From: Brachybacterium faecium DSM 4810
Lineage (GTDB): Bacteria > Actinomycetota > Actinomycetes > Actinomycetales > Dermabacteraceae
Length of the DNA stretch: 64,000 nucleotides
Assembly: GCA_000023405.1 (NCBI GenBank)
Contig: CP001643.1
Location: 992,001-1,056,000, forward strand
Direction of reading: 5' to 3'
In this document: positions 57,686 to 64,000 of the stretch, piece by piece
Numbering within the stretch: position 1 is the stretch's first letter
How the letters are laid out: the number at the start of each line of letters is the position of its first letter
Notes under the pieces: model-generated
What the model saw: only the letters and a program-made list of their open reading frames with translations
What the model was told of the DNA's origin: nothing
Databases searched by the model: none
Translations under genes and position numbers: made by a program

Positions 57686-58492
57686 TCAGCTGTGCCGGGC
57701 GAGGCCGTGGCGGTGGGAGGTGTCCCGCGCCAGGCCGAGGGAGATCTGCGCCTGCCACAGGCTGAGACGGTCCAGCACCGCGAACCCGGCGTGCGAGCCG
57801 TGCACCGTGCGCACACGGGCGCCGCGGGCGAGCGCCTCCCGGACCTCGTCGAAGCCGCCGAACTCGCCGCCCTGCTCGGCGGGGGACGGGCCGCTCCCGG
57901 GAAGGCCGGTCGGGACCCGGCCGCTCTCGGGGGCGGAGGGCCGCGGCGACGCGGAGGCGGTCGCTGAGAGCACGGACTCGAGCAGCTCGCGGCGCAGCAG
58001 GCGCGGGCTCTGCAGGCCGGCCAGCGTGGACCGGTCGATGTTCAGCAGCCCGTCCGGGCGCACCTCCTTGACCGAGTCGGTCAGGGCCGTCACCGGCACC
58101 ACCGCGTCCACGTCCTCCCGCAGCGCGGAGAGCACGTCGCGGATCGTCTGGGCCGGGGTGAGGGCGCGCTCGGCGTCATGGAGGAGCAGCAGCTGCTCGT
58201 CGGTCGCCTCGAGGACGGCGCGCAGCGCCTGCCCTCGCTCGCCGGGCACCGCGAGGACCGGCAGCTCCCATCCCAGCGCGGCGCGCAGCTGCGGTGCGGC
58301 CGCCTCTCCGGTCACCAGCAGCGGTGCGGGCAGCCCCACGCCGCGCAGGGTGCCCAGGAGCCGGTCGATGAGGCGCGAGCCGCCGAGCGGTTCGAGGCAC
58401 GGGCTCGCCGCGCCCCGGGACAGCCCGGGCGCGGGGGGAGCGAGTGCGAGGACGACCGGACGCACGGCGTCCCGGAGCGGGGCGGACGACAC
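57686..58492 (-). CDS. Degenerate IspD-like nucleotidyltransferase-fold protein
   Basis: A 268-residue protein placed 14 nt after carD, the usual place of ispD in actinobacteria. It keeps IspD landmarks in order: LLLLHDAERALTPAQTI for HDAARP, VVPVTALTDSVKEV for VPVxDTIK, and LAGLQSPRLLRRELL for the QTPQ block. The N-terminal CTP loop is lost: LALAPPAPGLSRGAASPCLEP replaces AAGxGxRxG, and the loop lysine is missing. A Ser/Pro/Gly-rich insert lies at about 195-220. It cannot be a normal cytidylyltransferase; a second, intact ispD is at 56491. GTG 58492 is the only start near carD. Confidence 0.75.
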   Translation of the reverse strand: MSSAPLRDAVRPVVLALAPPAPGLSRGAASPCLEPLGGSRLIDRLLGTLRGVGLPAPLLVTGEAAAPQLRAALGWELPVLAVPGERGQALRAVLEATDEQLLLLHDAERALTPAQTIRDVLSALREDVDAVVPVTALTDSVKEVRPDGLLNIDRSTLAGLQSPRLLRRELLESVLSATASASPRPSAPESGRVPTGLPGSGPSPAEQGGEFGGFDEVREALARGARVRTVHGSHAGFAVLDRLSLWQAQISLGLARDTSHRHGLARHS

Positions 58493-58506
58493 GGGGCGGC
58501 GCGGGG

Positions 58507-58989
58507 TCAGGAGGCGAGGACCTCGTCGAGGATGGACTCGGCGTTTCCCTCGTCGGTCTTCTCCGCGAGGGCGAGCTCGGAGACGAGGATCTGGCGCGCC
58601 TTGGCCAGCATCCGCTTCTCCCCGGCGGAGAGGCCGCGGTCCTGGTCTCGGCGCCACAGGTCGCGCACCACCTCGGCCACCTTCTTCACGTCGCCGGAGG
58701 CGAGCTTCTCGACGTTCGCCTTGTAGCGGCGCGACCAGTTGGTGGGCTCCTCGGTGTAGGGCTGGCGCAGCACGTCGAAGACTTCGTCCAGCCCTTCCTT
58801 GTCCACGACGTCGCGCACGCCGACGAGGTCGACGTTGTCTGCGGGGACCTCGATCGTCAGATCGCCCTGGGCGACCTTCAGCTTGAGGTAGGTGCGGTCC
58901 TCGCCCTTGATCGTGCGGGTCTTGACCTCTTCGATGAGCGCGGCACCGTGGTGCGGGTAGACGACGGTCTCGCCGACGGCAAAGTTCAT
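58507..58989 (-). CDS. carD: CarD family RNA polymerase-binding regulator
   Basis: A 160-residue transcription factor that stabilises open complexes, essential in mycobacteria. The N-terminal RNAP-interaction domain is [21 protein letters not shown], and the C-terminal helical DNA-binding part includes [17 protein letters not shown] and the [19 protein letters not shown] helix. The Trp that wedges the -10 fork is predicted in [12 protein letters not shown] 58989 has AAGGGGA upstream and gives the family length; ATG 59013 would overlap the promoter. Leads the operon with the IspD-like gene. Confidence 0.96.
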   Translation of the reverse strand: MNFAVGETVVYPHHGAALIEEVKTRTIKGEDRTYLKLKVAQGDLTIEVPADNVDLVGVRDVVDKEGLDEVFDVLRQPYTEEPTNWSRRYKANVEKLASGDVKKVAEVVRDLWRRDQDRGLSAGEKRMLAKARQILVSELALAEKTDEGNAESILDEVLAS

Positions 58990-59014
58990 GTGGTGGGTCC
59001 CCTTTCCGCGCATG

Positions 59015-59020
59015 AGTCTA
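59015..59020 (-). promoter_or_regulatory. -10 element of carD
   Basis: Minus-strand TAGACT followed by a short leader of about 20 nt with AAGGGGA before ATG 58989. It is a conventional, not leaderless, start. Confidence 0.45.
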
Positions 59021-59182
59021 TCATCGAGGGGTGGTGCTAAAATGCGCGCCGACCTGGTGGCTCTCGCGCCCGAGAGCGTCTTTCCACCGTGCCGACGCGC
59101 CTCCCGCTCGGGCTCCGCCCAGGGGTGGCATCGACCTCGTCACGCCCTGCCCCGGGCGCTCCGGCCAGGGCCTCGTGTGGGG

Positions 59183-59188
59183 TACCCT
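59183..59188 (+). promoter_or_regulatory. Probable -10 element of LpqE-like gene
   Basis: TACCCT about 57 nt before GTG 59245. The leader ends in CAGGAG. The rest of the carD-lipoprotein interval (59021-59244) shows nothing else. Confidence 0.4.
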
Positions 59189-59244
59189 GTCAGAGCTGTC
59201 CCCGAACGTCCCCGCCGCTCAGCGGTATCGAACAGGAGTCCCCC

Positions 59245-59742
59245 GTGCGTCGTTCCCGCCGTTCCGTGCTCTCCGCAGCCGCCCTGGGCCTGGCGCTCGC
59301 GGCCTCCGGTTGCACGTACATGTCCCCGGTGCAGACCAAGGACTTCTACCAGGCGGCCGATGGGACCAACGCGAACATCGAGCAGGACGGCGCCCTGTAC
59401 GCCGGGGTGCGCAACGCGCTGCTGGTCATCGAGGAGGACGGCACCGCCGAGTTCTCCGCCACGATCGCGAACTACTCGGACGAGGAGACCTCCGTCGAGC
59501 TGACCGGGCTCTCCGAGGGCAGCTCGATCTTCTCCACCGCGGTGCAGGTCCCCGCCCACGGCACCGTGGACGTGGGCTCCGGCGAGGGGCAGCAGCAGGT
59601 GTCCGTCGATGCCGCGGGCGTGCGCCCCGGCGTGATCCTGGACCTCGAGGTCACCGCCGGCGGCCAGACCGACACCATTTCGATGCCCGCGCTGGACAGC
59701 AGCCTGGAGTACTACCAGCAGGGGGAGCCGGCCGAGGGCTGA
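59245..59742 (+). CDS. LpqE-like lipoprotein
   Basis: A 165-residue exported lipoprotein. The signal has a basic n-region (RRSRRS), a hydrophobic core and the lipobox LAASGC, so it is cleaved before the Cys at residue 20. The mature part is a beta-rich domain (ALLVIEEDGTAEFSATIANYSDEETSVEL; VPAHGTVDVGSGEGQQQVSV) that resembles mycobacterial LpqE, which also lies divergent from carD. PCuAC-like folds are possible, but there are no Met/His copper ligands. GTG 59245 has CAGGAG upstream. Confidence 0.82.
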   Translation: MRRSRRSVLSAAALGLALAASGCTYMSPVQTKDFYQAADGTNANIEQDGALYAGVRNALLVIEEDGTAEFSATIANYSDEETSVELTGLSEGSSIFSTAVQVPAHGTVDVGSGEGQQQVSVDAAGVRPGVILDLEVTAGGQTDTISMPALDSSLEYYQQGEPAEG

Positions 59743-59777
59743 CCCCGCCGTCCGCGGCCCCGCCGCACAGAGCTCAC

Positions 59778-59813
59778 CACGACGCCCCGCAGCTGATGCT
59801 GCGGGGCGTCGTG
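59778..59813. terminator. Bidirectional terminator between lipoprotein gene and regX3
   Basis: A 16-bp perfect stem, 59778-59793 with 59798-59813, and a TGAT loop, between convergent genes. Confidence 0.8.
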
Positions 59814-59880
59814 CATCGTGCGGGGTGTGCCGGGAGCACGGGCCGGCCCGGTGCGCCGCGCGGGCGCACCGGGCCCGGCC

Positions 59881-60570
59881 TCAGGCACCGGATTCGAACT
59901 TGTAGCCCAGCCCGCGGACCGTCACCAGGTGCACGGGGTTGCGGGGATCGTCCTCGATCTTCGCGCGCAGACGCTTGACGTGCACGTCGAGCGTCTTCGT
60001 GTCGCCGACGTAGTTCGCGCCCCATACCCGGTCGATGAGCTGGCCGCGGGTCAGCACCCGGTCGACGTTGCGCAGCAGCATCTCCAGCAGCTCGAACTCC
60101 TTCAGCGGCAGCGCCACCTCCTGGCCGCGCACCTCGACCACATGCCGCTCGACGTCCATCATGAGGTGCGCCGCCCGCAGCGGGGCGTCGTCCTCGGCCT
60201 CGCCCGAGTCGTGGCGCCGGCGCAGCACGGCCTTGATCCGGGCCAGCAGCTCGCGGGAGGAGTACGGCTTGGTGACGTAGTCGTCGGCGCCGAGCTCGAG
60301 GCCCAGCACCTTGTCGAACTCGTCGTCCTTGGCGGTGAGCATGATGACCGGGACGCTCGAGGTGCGGCGGATCTCGCGGCACACCTCGGTGCCGCTCATC
60401 CCGGGCAGCATCAGGTCCAGCAGCACCAGATCCGCGCCGTGGGCGGAGAAGATCCGCAGCCCGTCGATGCCGTTGTCCGCGACGGCGACCTCGTATCCCT
60501 CCTTCCGCAGCGAATACGACAGCGGATCGGAGAAGGACTCCTCGTCCTCCACGATCAGGATGCGCGTCAT
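59881..60570 (-). CDS. regX3: Response regulator RegX3
   Basis: A 229-residue OmpR/PhoB-family regulator. The receiver has the acidic pair in IVEDEES, phospho-acceptor Asp52 in VLLDLMLPG, Thr/Ser in VIMLTAKDDE and Lys101 in DDYVTKPYS. The winged HTH has RVLTRGQLIDRVWG and TLDVHVKRLRAKI. It starts 1 nt after the senX3 stop, a tight operon. Controls phosphate starvation genes; PHO-box-like repeats lie 1.3 kb upstream, in front of phoU. Confidence 0.95.
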   Translation of the reverse strand: MTRILIVEDEESFSDPLSYSLRKEGYEVAVADNGIDGLRIFSAHGADLVLLDLMLPGMSGTEVCREIRRTSSVPVIMLTAKDDEFDKVLGLELGADDYVTKPYSSRELLARIKAVLRRRHDSGEAEDDAPLRAAHLMMDVERHVVEVRGQEVALPLKEFELLEMLLRNVDRVLTRGQLIDRVWGANYVGDTKTLDVHVKRLRAKIEDDPRNPVHLVTVRGLGYKFESGA

Positions 60571-60571
60571 G

Positions 60572-61819
60572 TCAGTGTCCCTTCTCCGACGTCTCGTCGG
60601 GCGCCGTGGTGTGTGGATCGTCGGGGGTTCGCGCGGCGCCGGTGGTCTCGGCGCGCCGCGCCCCCACGGTGATGGTCCCGGTGCGGCCCATCTCGGGCAG
60701 CCGGAGCGTGAAGGTCGAGCCCTGGCCGGGCAGCGACCAGGCGGTGACCTCGCCGCCGTGATCGCTCGCGATGTGCTTCACGATCGCCAGGCCCAGCCCG
60801 GAGCCGCCGGTCGCGCGCGAGCGGGCGCGGTCCACCCGGAAGAACCGTTCGAAGACCCGCTCCAGATGGTCCTTGGCGATGCCGATCCCCTGATCCTTCA
60901 CGGAGATCTCGACCATGCCGCCGTCGCGGCGCACGGCCACCCCGATGCGGGTGCGGGCATCGGAATAGGAGATCGCGTTGGAGATCAGGTTCGACAGGGC
61001 GGTGGTGAGCATCGCGGCGGAGCCGAAGACCTGCAGGCCCTGCATGCCGCCCACCGAGACCTCGATCTTCGAGCCGAGGGCCAGGTTGCGGTTCAGCGCG
61101 ACCGCCTCCTCCACCACGTCGTCGATCTCGATCGGCTCCGCGTCCGGCAGGGCGGAGCCGCCCTGGACGCGGGAGAGCTCGATGATCTCCTGCACCAGGT
61201 GGGAGAGCCGGCGCGTCTCGCCCTGCATGCGACCGGCGAAGCGGCGCACCGCGTCGGGATCCTCGGCGGCGTCCTCCATCGTCTCGGCCAGGAGGGTGAT
61301 CGCGCCGACGGGGGTCTTCAGCTCATGGGACACGTTGGCCACGAAGTCGCGCCGGGTCTCCTCGACGCGCACCGCCCGGGTGAGATCGTCGGCCAGCAGC
61401 AGCGCCCCGTGCTCGCCGAGCGCGCCGATGCGCACGTCGATCACGGCGTCGTCGTCGCCGCCGCTCGAACGGCGCAGCGTCAGCCGCTCGTCGCGGAAGC
61501 CGCCGTTGCGGCCGACGTCCGCCGCGAGGTCCATCAGCTCGCTGTTGGCCAGGCGCGGGTAGTCGCCCTCGGCCGCACGGACGATCCCGTAGGAGTACGC
61601 CAGGGGAGAGGCGCGCAGCACGTCACCGCTGGCGTCGAGCACCACATAGGCGGAGGAGAGGATCGCGAGCACCTCGGTCGCCGGCTCGGGGATCGACGGG
61701 CCGAGCGAATCGGGCACCTCGTGCCGCGGCCTGTCCGAGCGGGCGAGCGCCAGCGTCGCGGCGACGCCGATCACCAGACCGATCGCACCGGCGAGCACGA
61801 GGAGGGCAGACAGGGGCAC
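60572..61819 (-). CDS. senX3: Sensor histidine kinase SenX3
   Basis: A 415-residue kinase. One or two N-terminal membrane helices (LLVLAGAIGLVIGVAATLALA), a PAS-like region, then the H-box FVANVSHELKTPVGAI with the autophosphorylated His, the N-box LSNLISNAISYS, and the G-boxes VKDQGIGIAKDHLERVFERFF and GGSGLGLAIVKHIASDHGG. The C-terminal 45 residues are a charged extension. GTG 61819 is leaderless by TAGCCT at 6 nt. Partner of RegX3 and divergent from phoU, whose product usually restrains signalling. Confidence 0.94.
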   Translation of the reverse strand: MPLSALLVLAGAIGLVIGVAATLALARSDRPRHEVPDSLGPSIPEPATEVLAILSSAYVVLDASGDVLRASPLAYSYGIVRAAEGDYPRLANSELMDLAADVGRNGGFRDERLTLRRSSGGDDDAVIDVRIGALGEHGALLLADDLTRAVRVEETRRDFVANVSHELKTPVGAITLLAETMEDAAEDPDAVRRFAGRMQGETRRLSHLVQEIIELSRVQGGSALPDAEPIEIDDVVEEAVALNRNLALGSKIEVSVGGMQGLQVFGSAAMLTTALSNLISNAISYSDARTRIGVAVRRDGGMVEISVKDQGIGIAKDHLERVFERFFRVDRARSRATGGSGLGLAIVKHIASDHGGEVTAWSLPGQGSTFTLRLPEMGRTGTITVGARRAETTGAARTPDDPHTTAPDETSEKGH

Positions 61820-61825
61820 CCGTAC

Positions 61826-61831
61826 AGCCTA
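61826..61831 (-). promoter_or_regulatory. -10 element of senX3 (leaderless)
   Basis: Minus-strand TAGCCT, 6 nt, then GTG 61819. Confidence 0.5.
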
Positions 61832-61890
61832 GGCCCACGGGAGGCCCGGCCCGGTGCAGCGGGCCTGGTCCGGGACGTCGGCGGCCAGGT

Positions 61891-61944
61891 GTTCACGCGG
61901 ACTACGCCTGGCGTTCACCCAGCACCGCTCCGCGTTCATCCGGG
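61891..61944 (+). promoter_or_regulatory. PHO-box-like direct repeats upstream of phoU
   Basis: GTTCACGCGGA at 61891, GTTCACCCAGC at 61913 and GTTCATCCGGG at 61934 are direct repeats 22 and 21 bp apart, i.e. two 11-bp turns. The last is a full match to the Streptomyces PHO-box unit (G-G/T-TCAYYYR-G/C-G) and the others are near matches. A phosphorylated RegX3/PhoP-type regulator should bind here. Confidence 0.65.
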
Positions 61945-61993
61945 ATTGCGAGGATCAGAGGTCGTAGGCCCATCTGACCAAGGAGTGGAAACC

Positions 61994-62674
61994 ATGCGCG
62001 AGGCGTACCAGAGCGACCTGCGGCACATCGTCGACGACCTGCTCGACATGGCCGAGATGGTCGGGACGGCCCTCGAGGGAGCGACCGCCTCCCTGCTCGA
62101 GGGCGACCTGGCCCGGGCGGAGCGCGTCGTCACCGCCGACCCCCACCTCGATGCCCGGCAGGTGGAGCTGGATGCGAAGGCCGTGGAGCTGCTCGCCCGG
62201 CAGGCCCCCGTGGCCACCGATCTGCGGCTGCTGGTCGCCACGCTGCGGATGAGCTCCTCGCTCGAGCGGATGGGCGATCTCGCCGCGCACATCGCGCTGG
62301 TGGCTCGGCGCGCGCATCCCGGCCTCGCGGTGCCGCCGCAGCACCGGGAGCAGATCGCGCGGATGTCGGCTCTGGGGCTGACGGCGCTGGAGGGCGCCGC
62401 GCAGGTGATCGAGACCCGCGATCTGGCGCTCGCCGCGCAGGTCGAGACCCAGGATGACGAGCTGGACCAGCTGATGCTGGACATCTCGCGGGAGATCTCC
62501 CGCAGCGAGGAGGCGACCTACACCGCGGCGCAGGTCATCGACCTCACGCTGCTGATCCGGTTCTACGAGCGGATCGGCGATCACGCGGTCTCGCTGGTGC
62601 GCCGCATCGGGTTCCTCGTCACCGGGGACTCGCTGGACACCCTCAGCGAGGGCGTGGACGTCCAGGAGTTCTGA
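61994..62674 (+). CDS. phoU: PhoU family phosphate regulator
   Basis: A 226-residue helical-bundle protein with two PhoU repeats: LRHIVDDLLDMAEMVGTALEGA and MSSSLERMGDLAAHIALVARR in the first, LALAAQVETQDDELDQLMLDI and IRFYERIGDHAVSLVRRI in the second. It dampens SenX3-type kinase signalling and Pst transport. ATG 61994 has AAGGAGTGG upstream. Divergent from senX3 and behind the PHO-like repeats, so it is part of a feedback circuit. Confidence 0.94.
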   Translation: MREAYQSDLRHIVDDLLDMAEMVGTALEGATASLLEGDLARAERVVTADPHLDARQVELDAKAVELLARQAPVATDLRLLVATLRMSSSLERMGDLAAHIALVARRAHPGLAVPPQHREQIARMSALGLTALEGAAQVIETRDLALAAQVETQDDELDQLMLDISREISRSEEATYTAAQVIDLTLLIRFYERIGDHAVSLVRRIGFLVTGDSLDTLSEGVDVQEF

Positions 62675-62681
62675 CCCGCCG

Positions 62682-62733
62682 GAACGCCTCGAGGGCGCCC
62701 CGCACGATGCTGCGGGGCGCCCTCGAGGCGTTC
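62682..62733. terminator. Strong bidirectional terminator between phoU and DUF4235 gene
   Basis: A 23-bp perfect stem, 62682-62704 with 62711-62733, and a CGATGC loop. Ends 8 bp before the DUF4235 stop codon. Confidence 0.8.
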
Positions 62734-62741
62734 GGCACGGC

Positions 62742-63107
62742 TCAGCCGCGGTTGGCGCGCGGCCTGCGGGTGGTCAGGCGCTCGACCCCCACCTGCGTGC
62801 CGCGCTTCGCGGCGACCCGCAGACCCTGGAGCACGACCCCGGAGATCGTCGCCCACAGCATCATCTTCCAGACCGGCATCTGCTCGGAGGGGTCCTTGAT
62901 CTGCGCGATCTCGTCCTTCGACAGGCCGTCCTTCTTCGCCTGCTTCCGGCGCTGGGCGGCGTCCTTCTGCAGCGCCTTCTGCGTCTTGTCGGTCGGGGCG
63001 TCCTCACCGAAGACGGCACCCCAGCCCGCCGCGGCGGCCTTGTTGCCGACGGCGGCCGCGACGAGGCCGGCGACGGGGACGGCGATGCTCACGAGTGGAT
63101 TGGCCAC
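62742..63107 (-). CDS. DUF4235 membrane protein
   Basis: A 121-residue protein with two hydrophobic helices, VSIAVPVAGLVAAAVGNKAAAAGW at the N-terminus and PVWKMMLWATISGVVLQGLRVAAKRG at about 76-101, joined by a Lys/Ala/Gln-rich linker. This two-helix layout and the WATISGVVLQGLR stretch fit DUF4235. The start at 63107 is GTG with GAGGAAAC upstream. Function unknown. Confidence 0.85.
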   Translation of the reverse strand: MANPLVSIAVPVAGLVAAAVGNKAAAAGWGAVFGEDAPTDKTQKALQKDAAQRRKQAKKDGLSKDEIAQIKDPSEQMPVWKMMLWATISGVVLQGLRVAAKRGTQVGVERLTTRRPRANRG

Positions 63108-63158
63108 TGTTTCCTCCAGGCGTCGGGTGATCCGGCGGGTCGGGCCGGTGCGGGTGGT

Positions 63159-64000
63159 TCAGTAGGTCCCTGCGTGCTGAGCGTAATAGGTTCCCATGTC
63201 ATCCGTGCGCAGCGCTTCGCGCAGGGCCTCCATGGACTCGTCGTCGGAGGCCACCACGCTGGCGCCGCCGCTGGTGGTCGTCGGACCGCCGTGGGGGACC
63301 GAGAGGAAGTACAGGTCGCTGCTGCGGATCGAGCGCAGCGACAGGCCCAGCTCGACCATCGCGGTGGCGCTGAGCCCGTCATCGGTGGTGAGGAACGGGG
63401 AGAGGGCGTCGATGGTGTCGGCGAGCTTGCCCGGATCGCTGAGCGTCTCGGCGCTGATGAGCTTGTCGGCGATGCCCTTGAGCACGGCCTGCTGATTGCG
63501 GTTGCGCTGGAAGTCGCCGTCGGCGAACTGCTTGCGCTGGCGCACGAAGGTCAGCGCCTCCTCGCCGTCGAGGGTCTGCGTGCCCTCGGTGAACTGGTGC
63601 CCATCCGCCTCGAAGGACAGCGGCACCTGCACATCGACCCCGCCGAGCGTGTCGACCAGGCCTTCGATGCCGTCGAAGTCGATGAGGGCGACATGATCGA
63701 TCGGCACCCCGGTGTAGTCCTCCACGGTGGACACCGCCAGTCCCGGGCCTCCGAAGGCCAGCGCGGCGTTGATGCGGTCCTTGCCGTGGCCGGGGATGTC
63801 GACGTAGAGGTCGCGCGGGAACGAGGTGACGTAGACGCTCTCGTCGTCGTCGGAGACGTGCACGAGCATCATCACGTCCGAGCGCTCGCCGCTGACGCCC
63901 TGCGCGGCGGCGTCCTCCTCGGAGCGCTTGTCTGAGCCGAGCAGCAGGAAGTTGCGCCCGGTGCCGTCGATCTCCTCGGGCCGCTCGCCGTGGTCGGCAT
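63159..64000 (-). CDS. LytR-CpsA-Psr family protein, 5' end beyond window
   Basis: The C-terminal 279 or so residues of an LCP glycopolymer transferase, open to the window edge; the N-terminal membrane anchor is missing. NFLLLGSDKR, VTSFPRDLYVDIPGHGKDRINAALAFGG and EEALTFVRQRKQFADGDFQRNRNQQ carry the conserved Asp/Arg residues of the pyrophosphatase/transferase site. It is a second LCP gene beside the long form at 48904-51279. The methionine at 63875 is internal because the LCP core starts upstream of it. Confidence 0.93.
   Translation of the reverse strand, partial: ADHGERPEEIDGTGRNFLLLGSDKRSEEDAAAQGVSGERSDVMMLVHVSDDDESVYVTSFPRDLYVDIPGHGKDRINAALAFGGPGLAVSTVEDYTGVPIDHVALIDFDGIEGLVDTLGGVDVQVPLSFEADGHQFTEGTQTLDGEEALTFVRQRKQFADGDFQRNRNQQAVLKGIADKLISAETLSDPGKLADTIDALSPFLTTDDGLSATAMVELGLSLRSIRSSDLYFLSVPHGGPTTTSGGASVVASDDESMEALREALRTDDMGTYYAQHAGTY

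Noticed and set aside
62682..62733. 23-bp perfect hairpin after phoU as an unusual element
   Set aside because: It sits tightly between convergent stops and is best explained as a bidirectional terminator, unlike the three long hairpins set further from stop codons.

Overview
The window is high-GC DNA that reads like a chromosomal core segment of a mycothiol-using actinobacterium. I see no plasmid, phage, insertion sequence, tRNA, rRNA or CRISPR signature. The taxonomic cues are BldC, CarD, SenX3-RegX3, a DtxR-type repressor, DUF3073 and DUF3151 proteins, the GuaB1/GuaB3 paralogues, mycothione reductase, and many genes that start at a leaderless ATG or GTG. My best guess is Micrococcales, possibly Dermabacteraceae/Brachybacterium. 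The phylum is secure; the genus is inference.

Layout. 1-8.8 kb: guaB3, a heme oxygenase behind a DtxR/IdeR-like box, pta-ackA (minus strand), a SURF1-like gene with a DUF3817 gene, and guaA. 8.8-15.7 kb: an MFS transporter with a coupled 85-residue protein, a two-domain GNAT acetyltransferase, and a DHA2-type efflux pump divergent from a TetR regulator. 15.7-20.4 kb: gpmA, a HAD phosphatase, dtd, a large APH-fold protein and a DUF3151 gene. 20.6-26.3 kb: purA, an SCP2-like gene, cutC, a small membrane protein gene, purF and purM, closed by a strong terminator. 26.3-30.2 kb: a DUF3073 gene, bldC coupled to an alpha/beta hydrolase and an unknown gene, and a flippase-like membrane protein. 30.3-37.7 kb: pcrA, a VOC protein, a 969-residue membrane-anchored NirK fusion and two small membrane proteins. 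37.9-42.1 kb: sucCD, dtxR and a secreted NlpC/P60 hydrolase. 42.2-48.8 kb: a membrane protein, a HAD-IIB phosphatase, an RlmA-like methyltransferase, a frameshifted UvrA-like gene and mtr. 48.9-53.9 kb: a long LCP protein, guaB1 and galE. 54.2-59.7 kb: a PTS IIB-ispF-ilvA operon, ispD, a zinc-ribbon protein, carD followed by a degenerate second IspD, and an LpqE-like lipoprotein. 59.9-64 kb: senX3-regX3 divergent from phoU across PHO-box-like repeats, a DUF4235 gene, and an LCP gene cut by the window end.

Functional themes. Purine nucleotide supply is spread over six genes: purF and purM (de novo IMP synthesis), purA (AMP branch), guaA (GMP), and guaB1 and guaB3 (IMPDH-fold relatives). Iron control links the DtxR repressor at 40.2 kb to the predicted box in front of heme oxygenase. 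Phosphate control links SenX3-RegX3 to the repeats upstream of phoU. The isoprenoid MEP genes ispD and ispF lie near a degenerate ispD that keeps the usual place after carD.

The most interesting items are the NirK fusion with a third cupredoxin domain, the degenerate IspD paralogue, the iron box on the heme oxygenase promoter, the PHO-box-like repeats, three long intergenic hairpins without U-tracts, and the recurrent leaderless start architecture. I did not find a clearly new multi-gene defence or biosynthetic system; most of the window is ordinary core genome.
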